Origin: CADCVT01 sp036389485
GTDB taxonomy: Bacteria > Actinomycetota > Thermoleophilia > Solirubrobacterales > Solirubrobacteraceae
Direction of reading: 5' to 3'
DNA length: 64,000 nucleotides
NCBI GenBank assembly: GCA_036389485.1
Contig: DASVPR010000017.1
Location: 1-64,000, forward strand
Both the position numbers and the translations under genes were made by a program. Every line of letters begins with the position of its first letter. Positions within the stretch are counted from its first letter, which is position 1. The notes under the pieces are model-generated. The model worked only from the letters and a program-made list of their open reading frames with translations, searched no databases and had not been told where the DNA came from. This document shows, piece by piece, positions 32,819 to 40,776 of this stretch.

Positions 32819-34714
32819 TCAGCTGCCGGATGGGTCTTCGTGCGCGGCGGACTCCGCCGGCTCGGTGTTGTCGTCGCCGCCGGGCTCCGGCAGGTCCATC
32901 AGCCGCGCGCCGACGTCGTGCGGCACCGCGCTGTAGCCGTACTCGCCGCGCAGGCGCTGGATCTCGCCCTGGCGCTCGTCGCGCGAGAGCGACGGCGCCC
33001 GCTCGAGGAACTCGGCGACGACCGAGTCCTTCTCGCGCTGCCGGCGCTCGTCCTCGGCGCGCTGCGCCTCGCGCTTTTCCTTGGCCTGCCGGATCGGCTC
33101 GGCGACCTCGTGCGGCAGCCGCTCGATGAGGATCTCGTCGAGCAGGTCCGCGACCTCGCCGCGCCACGGCATCCCGCGGTCGCCGGAGGCGTAGCCGCTG
33201 AAGCGCAACTCGTAGAACGAGCGCTGCGACTGCGCCACGGCGTCCTCGCTCGCCCAACGCGCCATCGCGAGCAGCGCGAGTGAGCGCCCGGCGATGTCCG
33301 CCGCGGTCTTCGCCCCCGCGAGGTACTCGCGCGCCTTGCTCTCGGCCTCGCCCGACTGGAGGTACTCGACCTTGACCGAGCTGTTCTTGCGCGTCGTCTG
33401 GCTGGTCCAGCCGGGGAAGCCGAGCCGCGCGCCGCGCGCCGCAATCTTCGCCAGGTCGCCCGCGAGGGGCGCCGCGGTGAGGATCTTCATGACGCGCTCG
33501 TCGACCTTGACCTTCGATAGGTGCTTGACGAGCGCGCTGCCCAGGACCTCGTTGTGGGTGAACGCGGCCTCGCGCTTGGCCTTGTCGGCCTCGCGCTGCC
33601 GGCGCTGCTCGTCCTTGCGCTGCTGCTCGAGCTCCTCCGGCGACGCGCTCTCGCCCGCCTCGCTCGACGGCTCGTCCGCGGTCGGCTCGTCGGCTCGCAT
33701 CGCGCGCTGGCGCCTGGCCATCTCGCGCTGGTTCTTCAGGCACGCGGCGATGTAGTCGCCCGCCAGCTGCGACGCGACGTCGTGACCGACGATGAGGTGC
33801 TCGTAGCCGTTCTGCGACGGGTGCGCCGCCTTGAGGGCGATCGCCTGCTCGACGCGCGTCCGGTCGAACCGCACGGTGAACGACTCGGGCTCGACGCCGG
33901 GCAGGAACTCGCAGAGCTTCGCGAGGTTCTCCCGCGCCTTCTCGTCGAGCGCGAAGCGGCTGACGGCGCAGCCGTTGCCCGCGACGAACACGTCGTAGGG
34001 CAGGTCGACGAGCTGCTCCTCGTAGCCACCGACGACGACCGAGATCGGGTCCGCGATCACGTCGTCCCACGCCAGCGGCTCGTCCCATTGCTGCAGCGGC
34101 CCGTCGAGCACGCGCTTGACCGCCACCGCCGGCAGGCCCTGATGGATCCTGCCGAGCCGCACCAACGGCTTCACGGCGCTCAGCGGGATCGTGCCATCGG
34201 CGACCTGCGGCCACAGCTCCTCGGGGAGCTCGAGCACGGCCAGGGTGTCGCGGACGCGCTTCTCCGGGATGCCGCCGAGCCGCTGCGCGACGCCCTTGAT
34301 CGTCAGGCCGCCGTCCTTCATGCGCCGGTAGCCGAGCGCGCGCTGCACCGGGTCGAGCTGCGTGCGCAGCTCGTTCTCGATCACCGCGTCGGCCACGAGG
34401 TCGGCCTCCTCGTCGGCGTCGCCCGCGCCGGCGGGCCGCACGACCGCCGGGATCACCGTGAGCGCGGCCTTGATCGCGGCGCGATAGCGCCGCTCGCCGG
34501 CGATCAGCACGTAGTCGCCGGTCTCGGTCGCGCGCACGCGAATCGGCTGCAGGATGCCGCGCTGACGGATCGTCTCGGCGAGCGCCTCGAGCTCTCCGTC
34601 GTCGGTCACGCCGCCGCGCGGGTTGAAGCCGTCCGGCACGACGATCCGCGACAGCGGGATCTCGCGCAGGGCGTCGCGTTCGACCGCCGTGGTCGACTGA
34701 GAATGCTCGGCCAT
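32819..34714 (-). CDS. ParB-like partition/nuclease-fold protein
   Basis: A 631-residue protein from ATG 34714 with GGAGG before it. The N-terminal ParB domain has LREIPLSRIVVPDGFNPRGG, RQRGILQPIRV and the ParB box AGERRYRAAIKAA. An HTH region follows (RRMKDGGLTIKGVAQRLGG). The long C-terminal half has a charged coiled-coil (EELEQQRKDEQRRQREADKA) and is not typical of chromosomal ParB. No ParA is adjacent. Likely acts in element stability or regulation. A long hairpin and leader copy C stand directly upstream. Confidence 0.88.
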   Translation of the reverse strand: MAEHSQSTTAVERDALREIPLSRIVVPDGFNPRGGVTDDGELEALAETIRQRGILQPIRVRATETGDYVLIAGERRYRAAIKAALTVIPAVVRPAGAGDADEEADLVADAVIENELRTQLDPVQRALGYRRMKDGGLTIKGVAQRLGGIPEKRVRDTLAVLELPEELWPQVADGTIPLSAVKPLVRLGRIHQGLPAVAVKRVLDGPLQQWDEPLAWDDVIADPISVVVGGYEEQLVDLPYDVFVAGNGCAVSRFALDEKARENLAKLCEFLPGVEPESFTVRFDRTRVEQAIALKAAHPSQNGYEHLIVGHDVASQLAGDYIAACLKNQREMARRQRAMRADEPTADEPSSEAGESASPEELEQQRKDEQRRQREADKAKREAAFTHNEVLGSALVKHLSKVKVDERVMKILTAAPLAGDLAKIAARGARLGFPGWTSQTTRKNSSVKVEYLQSGEAESKAREYLAGAKTAADIAGRSLALLAMARWASEDAVAQSQRSFYELRFSGYASGDRGMPWRGEVADLLDEILIERLPHEVAEPIRQAKEKREAQRAEDERRQREKDSVVAEFLERAPSLSRDERQGEIQRLRGEYGYSAVPHDVGARLMDLPEPGGDDNTEPAESAAHEDPSGS

Positions 34715-34735
34715 GTGGGCCTCCTTGTCGGAAGC

Positions 34736-34802
34736 GGCCCACCCGGGCGGCGGGCCTGTCCCGGCCCCATCCGCACGCGCAGCGTGCCACCCTTGGGCCG
34801 GG
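34736..34802 (-). ncRNA. Structured leader motif, copy C (before parB)
   Basis: Outer stem CCCGGCCC/GGGCCGGG (34760-34767 with 34795-34802) has a different sequence from copies A and B but pairs perfectly. The inner hairpin GCACGC-GCA-GCGTGC (34773-34787) is conserved. The first hairpin is weaker (GGCCC/GGGCC). It ends 21 bases before the parB start. Confidence 0.58.
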
Positions 34803-34807
34803 CAGGA

Positions 34808-34851
34808 CCGGCGACGGTTGGGTAGCGAGCGCGCGGCTACCCAATCGCCGG
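34808..34851. repeat. Long imperfect palindrome upstream of parB
   Basis: CCGGCGA and TTGGGTAGC, separated by a 3-base bulge, pair with GCTACCCAA and TCGCCGG around a 9-base loop: 16 paired positions. Too long for an ordinary operator. It could be a terminator, a ParB binding centre or an oriT/oriV structure. The following 34852-35073 shows no gene. Confidence 0.5.
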
Positions 34852-35073
34852 CGAGACGGCAACGCCTGACGAGGACGGCTTGCGCTGTCGCGGAAAAAAC
34901 GATAGCCCCCGACCCGCTGTCGCCTCTCGCATGGAAAGCAGCAGTCCGCGGCTGGCGCTCCGCGGCACCGCGTGGAGAGCGCAGCGGTCGCCAGCCTCGC
35001 GCCCGCGGAAACCTGTAGTTCTCTTGGTTGAGATGAGGTTGGGCAGCGACGGCCAGCACACGGAGGAAGGACG

Positions 35074-35571
35074 TTGAACGAGCCGTCGACATCGCGCGTC
35101 CTCAAAGCAGACGACGTAAACGACTGGCTACTTAGCGGCGACGCCGACTTCAGGTCTGCGCAGGCATGGCACGCTTGCTCACCGTCGGCCGCCGAGCGGA
35201 TTCGACAGGAGGGATTCCGGCCTGGCAGCCGCGGCAAGTTCGGGGCCGGCGTCTATCTGACGATCGGCGAGCCGGACGCTGGCTTCGGGCCCTCGGTGGT
35301 TCCCGCCGCCGTCAAACTCACAAACCCGCTCCGCCACGATCTCCACAAGCCCTCGGACGTCTACGCGCAACTGGAGCTCGACATCACCATGGAGCTGGGC
35401 CGCCTCAAGCAGCGCATGAGCCAACACGAGCGCGAGATCGAGGTCGCCAAGCGGATCGTGCCGTGCCTGCGCCGTATGGGCCACGACGGGGTCGTATTCG
35501 CCGCGGAGAGCCCCGCTCATCAAGAGGTCGTCGTCTACGACTTGCGCGCTGTCGCGGTCATCCTGGACTGA
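35074..35571 (+). CDS. Possible PARP-like ADP-ribosyltransferase-fold protein
   Basis: A 165-residue protein, TTG start at 35074 with GGAGGAAGGA before it. The pattern AWHACSPSAAERIRQEGFRP followed by GKFGAGVYLTIGEPDAGFG is that of ART/PARP-like domains (H-x-T/C..., G-x-GVYLT). It ends QEVVVYDLRAVAVILD, where the catalytic Glu would be expected in the E-V-V-V-Y part. Predicted use of NAD+ is inference from this layout. It is first in the plus-strand cargo block and could be a toxin or defence effector. Confidence 0.55.
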   Translation: MNEPSTSRVLKADDVNDWLLSGDADFRSAQAWHACSPSAAERIRQEGFRPGSRGKFGAGVYLTIGEPDAGFGPSVVPAAVKLTNPLRHDLHKPSDVYAQLELDITMELGRLKQRMSQHEREIEVAKRIVPCLRRMGHDGVVFAAESPAHQEVVVYDLRAVAVILD

Positions 35572-35730
35572 GCCCGGCGGGCTTCGGCTCTACCTGGGTG
35601 TCTCTTGCTACGGGCCCATCGGCGACTGCCGCCTCGGACGACGAGGAGCATTCGCCCGGGCGCATCGGCGGCAGGACAGATCGCCCCTAAGCTTCCACCC
35701 AGACGGCCACGGATAACGCGGAGGACAGCA

Positions 35731-35874
35731 GTGAGCTCGACTGGGACTCGCACTTGCTCTTGGTGCGGCAAGCAGGGGCACGACAAGCGGTCGTGTGACG
35801 TCTCTCCGAACGCTGGGAAGTGCAGCGTCTGTGGGTTCCACGGACACGACAAGCGCAACTGCCCGCGCAAGTAG
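35731..35874 (+). CDS. 47-residue protein made of two CCHC zinc knuckles
   Basis: GTG 35731 with GGAGG seven bases upstream. Almost the whole protein is two copies of a C-x2-C-x4-H-x4-C knuckle: CSWCGKQGHDKRSC and CSVCGFHGHDKRNC. Zinc knuckles bind single-stranded nucleic acid and are common in retroviral and eukaryotic proteins; a free-standing bacterial pair is unusual. The good ribosome-binding site and the exact repeat argue that it is real. Partner unknown; it sits between the ART-like and DUF4365-like genes. Confidence 0.7.
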   Translation: MSSTGTRTCSWCGKQGHDKRSCDVSPNAGKCSVCGFHGHDKRNCPRK

Positions 35875-36344
35875 TCCGTGCCTAGAGCGCGCGCCGCTCC
35901 AGCACCGGCCAGGCCGAATCGCTACCCGCAGCCAGGGATCCTGGGCAACGCGAAGCCATCTCGTGCTGGCCGATCAAGCCCCCCGTTCGCCTGCCGGTTG
36001 GTGCTCCTCCCTTCGCTTGATCCGAGCAGCGTCCCGCTGGTCGCCGGCGACTACTCCTGTGGACGACGAGCAGCGGCTCGCGCGCGCAGCTCGAGGAGGA
36101 CGCTCGGCCGCATGGCTGCTCTGCTCGACGCCGCCGGCCGTCGCCGCTCACCCGCGACGCTGCCGGGCTTTCACTGCGGCCGAGCGCCCCGCAATAAAGG
36201 CCGGCGGTACCCGGTCAACCCCCCGACGACCGAAGAGTCCTCGGCGTCATGCGGCTGGAACCACCAGTCTGGATCGTCGCGTCCAGCGTCGAGGGTGGGA
36301 GACGAGGGCATGCGGGCCCGGACAGGTGCAATTACGCTGCCGAG
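35875..36344. other. Intergenic stretch without a supported gene
   Basis: About 470 bases; open frames on both strands are Arg/Ser/Pro-rich shadows with no start signal. Possibly the promoter region of the DUF4365-like gene; a TACGCT -10-like hexamer lies at 36333-36338, seven bases before the GTG at 36345. Confidence 0.4.
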
Positions 36345-39071
36345 GTGCCCGGTACCTCGGAGGAGGGGAAGGAACGGTCGGACACCGCGTCGACCGGCGC
36401 GGCAGGGTTCAGCCTCGCGTCCCTGCGATTCGAGAAAGCCGACGGGCAGCTGCTGCACCAAACGGCGCGGGAGGAAGTCGGGATCGACGGCGTCCTTGAA
36501 CTGCGCGACAAACGCAAGAAGGCGTACGGCGCGCTCCTACTCGTGCAGATCAAGGCGTTCGAGGACATCGACTCGACCGGGAGCACGTTGCGCTACGTCG
36601 TCAAGCCAGTCGACGCGGCGTACGCGGAGTACCAGCCGCTGCCGTTCCTGCTCGTCATCGCCGACAAGGAGTCCGAGAAGGTCTGGTGGAAGTGCTTGCA
36701 GGACGCATGGGCCGATCCGGCTCGGCGGGCGACGCGAGCGGTCGATTTCGATCGCGACCACGACCGGCTCATGCCCGACAGCGGCGACGCGCTGCGCGAG
36801 GTGTTCGAGCGGCACCGTCCCCGACACGACCGAGCGACCCGGCCGGTGCTCGGCAGTCCGTTCCATGAGTACGGCGCCGGCCCCGAGTACGACGCCGCCG
36901 CTGCGCTGTCGCTCACCGACGCCCGCGAGCAGGCCGCCGATGCATGGTGGGCCGTCGCCGCGGCGCTCAATAAGCGTGACGACGTCCCACTCGTGCTGCG
37001 AATCGCACTGCTCGAACGACTCCGGGGCGCGGAGCTTGGCGCGCGACGCACCGGCTCGTCGGCGCAGCTTCGGTTGGAGATCGCCGAAGCGAAGCTCGAC
37101 GGGGATCTGGCCGGAGCGGCCCACGAACTCGATGCGGCACCGCTCTACGCGGCCCTCGATGACGACCCGCACTACCAACGGCTCCTCGCTCGCGCCCGAG
37201 CAGTCCACGGCGACCTCGACCGGCTGCGCGCGCTCGCCGCACGACCGCCTCGTCGGGTTGCCGACCGCAGGCCGGTCGACCAGGCGCTGTGCGAGGCGCT
37301 GCTGCTGCGTGGCGACCCGGGCGGAGCGGCGCGCGCCGCGCGCGCGACGCTGCCGCCGACGCGGCTCACCGGCGCCCGGATGATTGCGCTCGCCGTCGAC
37401 GAGCTCGACGCGTCCGAGCAGCTCGGTGAGACCGGTCGTTGGACGTGGGAGGACCTCGTCGAACTTGCGGCGCGCGCCGGTCCGGAGCTGCACGCGACCG
37501 TGCTGCAGCGCCTCGCGGTCAGTCACGCGCGCCGAGGGGAGACGCGTGACGCTCGGGCGGTATTCCAGACCGCCGCCGGCGTGTGGGCGGACGTGCCCGG
37601 CGCCGACGAACAAGTCGGTGAGGCACTGCTGTCCGGTGACCTCGTGGCGCAGTACGAGGGCCGTCTCATGGGGGCACTGCCCGACGGCGCACGCGACCTC
37701 ATCCTCCAGCTCGGCGGGTCGGAGGACGTCCCCGCGGCCCGTGCCGAGCGGTACATCAGCAGCGCGCTGGCACGGATCCTTCACGCCCCGGCCGAAAATG
37801 ACGAGCACGCACTGACCCGCCGCGACGAGGCGCTCGACGGCGCCGCCGAGCTATTGCTGCTCGCTGCGACGATCCATCGTCGCGCCGGCAACTTCGCGGG
37901 CTTGCGGCGTACGTTCGGGCATCTCGCCCGGCTTGCCGACGTGCGCGGGCGCCCGGCCGAGGCGCTGCGATGGTCGGTGCTCGTCGGGGCGTCCCGCGAA
38001 GCCGCAGCCCGAGCCGTCCAGGTCGGCAAACCTGTGGACGTCCTTGCGCAACTGCAGCTCACGCTGAACGCCGCACCGTGGGAACTCGATGCGTCGCTCG
38101 CGGCCGTCGAAGCGATCGCCGACAATCTGAACCGTCGCCAGATCGCGTCGATGACTTCGCTGCTGCTCGCCGGCGCCGAGGGGACCAGGGCGTTGCCCGG
38201 GGCGGTGCATCACGCCGTCGGCGTGCTCGCGAGGGTAAGCGACCGGCTACCCGAGTGGCACGCCGAGAAGGCCGTGGCCGTCCTGACCGACGCGATGCTG
38301 TGGGACGGCCCGACCGAGCAGGCCGCCGCCAACGGGCTCGCCTCGCTGCTCGAACGCGGTCACGACCAAGCTGGCCGCGCGCTATTCGACGCCATCCTCG
38401 ACGGTCGTGACCTCCCGGTGCTCATTCACAGATGGATCGCCGACGCGGACCCCGATACGCAACAACGCCTGGTGGACGCCGCGACCGACGGCTCGCACGA
38501 GGCGCTCACCCAGGCGGTCGCGGGCGGCCTGCCCAAACAGCACCCGGAACTTCGCGCGCTCGTTGACGACACGATCACCAGACGCCTCGACGCGGTTCCC
38601 GCCGGCGCGTACGGACGCGACGGGATCAACGGCTGGGATGAGGCCGCGCGCTTTGCCGCGCACGCGAGCGCGAACGTGCGCGACGCGCTCATCGACCGGG
38701 CCGCCGAAGTGCTCGCGGACGACGCGCAGGACGACCGTGCGGTCGTGACTGCGCTCGTGACGTTCGCGCGCGTCGCCGTCGCCGACCCACCTGTGATCGC
38801 GCCGGCCCGGGCGACCGAGCTATACGACGAGATCGCCGGCCTCGCTCGCGGCGAACCCCGACGCGGCCCGCCGTCGAGCCCGTACGCCCGGCCGCTTGAG
38901 AAGGGTCTCCTGCAGGCGAGCGCCGTGCGGGCCTGCATCTTCCTCGCCGCCCTCTCCAACGGCGCGCGCACCGAAGTGGCGCAGGCTCTGCTGAAGTTGA
39001 CCCTGCGGTCGACGTCGTCTGAGGTGCGGCGCACCGCGAAGCGCCTTGCCTCGACTCTCGACGACGATTGA
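36345..39071 (+). CDS. DUF4365-like nuclease domain with long helical-repeat body
   Basis: About 908 residues from GTG 36345 (an ATG at 36249 is an alternative, with less convincing sequence). The N-terminus fits the DUF4365 pattern of PD-(D/E)XK enzymes: TAREEVGIDGVLELRDK (D48), then YGALLLVQIKAFED (Q68-I-K70). Residues about 160-900 are Ala/Leu-rich helical pairs like TPR or HEAT repeats. Such nuclease-plus-repeat proteins occur in defence islands, where repeats may sense a trigger; that role is inference. It stands alone, between the zinc-knuckle and Shedu-like genes. Confidence 0.68.
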   Translation: MPGTSEEGKERSDTASTGAAGFSLASLRFEKADGQLLHQTAREEVGIDGVLELRDKRKKAYGALLLVQIKAFEDIDSTGSTLRYVVKPVDAAYAEYQPLPFLLVIADKESEKVWWKCLQDAWADPARRATRAVDFDRDHDRLMPDSGDALREVFERHRPRHDRATRPVLGSPFHEYGAGPEYDAAAALSLTDAREQAADAWWAVAAALNKRDDVPLVLRIALLERLRGAELGARRTGSSAQLRLEIAEAKLDGDLAGAAHELDAAPLYAALDDDPHYQRLLARARAVHGDLDRLRALAARPPRRVADRRPVDQALCEALLLRGDPGGAARAARATLPPTRLTGARMIALAVDELDASEQLGETGRWTWEDLVELAARAGPELHATVLQRLAVSHARRGETRDARAVFQTAAGVWADVPGADEQVGEALLSGDLVAQYEGRLMGALPDGARDLILQLGGSEDVPAARAERYISSALARILHAPAENDEHALTRRDEALDGAAELLLLAATIHRRAGNFAGLRRTFGHLARLADVRGRPAEALRWSVLVGASREAAARAVQVGKPVDVLAQLQLTLNAAPWELDASLAAVEAIADNLNRRQIASMTSLLLAGAEGTRALPGAVHHAVGVLARVSDRLPEWHAEKAVAVLTDAMLWDGPTEQAAANGLASLLERGHDQAGRALFDAILDGRDLPVLIHRWIADADPDTQQRLVDAATDGSHEALTQAVAGGLPKQHPELRALVDDTITRRLDAVPAGAYGRDGINGWDEAARFAAHASANVRDALIDRAAEVLADDAQDDRAVVTALVTFARVAVADPPVIAPARATELYDEIAGLARGEPRRGPPSSPYARPLEKGLLQASAVRACIFLAALSNGARTEVAQALLKLTLRSTSSEVRRTAKRLASTLDDD

Positions 39072-39444
39072 GGCATACGGACGCCGGTGGTGCGCGCCCT
39101 TCGCGATTCGCGGAGCGGGACTGTTGCTTTGGAAAAGAGGCAGCAGTCGAGGGCTGAGTTCTCCGTTTCGCGCGAAGCAGCAGCCCGCTCGCGCGGCTTC
39201 CTAGCGAACGCGCGAGCGAATTCCGGATTGCAGGCCTGGCATGCAGCGCGCAGCGCCCTCATCTACTCCGACGTGCGTCGCCGTCACCTGAGCGAGCGCC
39301 GCTACGTACGACGGCCGCGGAGCGCGACGGAATCGGGCATGACGTATAAGCAGTGCGGAGCGGCCGTGGCATCATCGGTCACGGATCGGTGCGTCGTGAA
39401 CCCCAAGACCGAGTCAGCTCGGCAGTACGGCAGTACGACTCGCT
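39072..39444. other. Intergenic stretch without a supported gene
   Basis: About 370 bases between convergent genes. Slightly lower GC than the neighbours; no gene, tRNA or strong hairpin is seen. Confidence 0.4.
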
Positions 39445-40578
39445 CTAGACGCTTTCGAGGAAATGCTTAGCTTGTGGATGTACGTAGATCGCGCCGGTGC
39501 GACCCTCGACCCACTCCACCTGCACTAGCCCCGCCAGCTCCAGCTCCTTGATTTGGTCCGAGTAGTCCCAGTGCGTGAAAGAGATGCCTCGTCGTTCACA
39601 ATCGTCTGCCGCTCGGAGGAGTACTAGCTTCGCCTGCCTTGACAAACCGTCGGCACCACGTTGCAGCAACCGGGAGCCTGCCACGAACCGCTCTAGCGTT
39701 GCGCGAATACCGCGCTTCTCTGCCTCACTGACAACGTCCTCTAGGAAGCGGTAGATAGCTGCTGGGAAGTCGAAATGTGCTGGACTCTCAGGCGCGATTG
39801 AGCCAAGCCCCGTGGATGTCCTGATTCGGAACCACTCTGGACGACTGAAGACGCTTGAGATGTCCGAACAACTCGCCGCTCGACGTTGTGCGTCTTCCCA
39901 GAACGCGAGGGCGTGATCCGTCACCTCGAAGTTTCGCCAGTCAAAGCGGTGCGCCTCGAGATGACGCACTAGGGATTCGAATTCACTTCCCCACCGAGGC
40001 ACCAGGATCGTGATCTGCGGCGGCACGGAAGACCTGAACGCTGCGAGCAGCGCGTCGTACGGGATTAACCTCGCGCCAGCCGGAAGCCTTTGATCGAGCG
40101 CCGCTCTTGCAAGGTCAGCATGGAGCTTGCGCGCGAGCGCCGTCGTCAAGCCCATGATCACGAAGATCTGAACGGCGCTGCCCAGGATCAGCGAGTGCTG
40201 TGGCGGCGTCTGGACGTACCGGGCGAGTTGGTCTCTGTAGGTCGCGGCTTGCTGGAACGCAAGCTGCGCGTCAGCGCTCAGCGAGAGCAGGCCCTTCCGT
40301 CGCTCGACGATGACAGGCGCGTCCGGCCGCTTGAGCTCGATCACGCCGTAGCTGGGGATCGGACCGGGGTCTCGGGGAAACGCGAGCAGGTCCGGTTCGC
40401 TTCGCCCCGGGCGACCGAGGGGCACGATGTCGCTCGGCTCTACACGAAGCGGCAGGGCCCGTGACAGCACGAAGGGGCAGTCGGCGAACAGTTGCTGATA
40501 ATCACGCTCGCGAGCAGAGGTCCCAAGCAACTCCTCAAACCTTGCTAGTGCGGCGCGCAAGTCAGCCGGACGCGTCAT
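39445..40578 (-). CDS. Shedu-like (SduA/DUF4263) nuclease
   Basis: A 377-residue protein. The N-terminal half has the order of the Shedu nuclease domain: ERDYQQLFADCPFVLSR, then EPDLLAFPRD (D63) and YGVIELKRPD (E81, K83), then DAQLAFQQAATYRDQLARY. This is a PD-(D/E)XK site with the following Gln helix. In described SduA the nuclease lies after a variable N-terminal region; here it is first and about 200 residues follow, ending in a winged-helix-like part (DQIKELELAGLVQVEWVEGR). SduA acts alone against phage, so this is a candidate single-gene defence system. GC is lower than in neighbouring genes. Confidence 0.72.
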   Translation of the reverse strand: MTRPADLRAALARFEELLGTSARERDYQQLFADCPFVLSRALPLRVEPSDIVPLGRPGRSEPDLLAFPRDPGPIPSYGVIELKRPDAPVIVERRKGLLSLSADAQLAFQQAATYRDQLARYVQTPPQHSLILGSAVQIFVIMGLTTALARKLHADLARAALDQRLPAGARLIPYDALLAAFRSSVPPQITILVPRWGSEFESLVRHLEAHRFDWRNFEVTDHALAFWEDAQRRAASCSDISSVFSRPEWFRIRTSTGLGSIAPESPAHFDFPAAIYRFLEDVVSEAEKRGIRATLERFVAGSRLLQRGADGLSRQAKLVLLRAADDCERRGISFTHWDYSDQIKELELAGLVQVEWVEGRTGAIYVHPQAKHFLESV

Positions 40579-40776
40579 CGACTCGACCGTACCCCGGTGT
40601 ACAAGTTGGGCGCATCAGACTCGGGCGACACGACGCCATGTGTGTTACCGAACCGGGCGCGATGCGGAGCCTTGCTGCGCTTCGCTGGGCGCTTGACGCT
40701 CCGGCTCTCGCGTGCTCGCACTCCTCGCGCGAAGCAGCAGCGGGACGACCCAATCGTCCGCGAGGGACGAGAGGCT

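Noticed and set aside
39087..39470. A 127-codon plus-strand frame between the DUF4365-like and Shedu-like genes
   Set aside because: No ribosome-binding site, Arg/Ser-rich, no domain; it overlaps the end of the Shedu-like gene.
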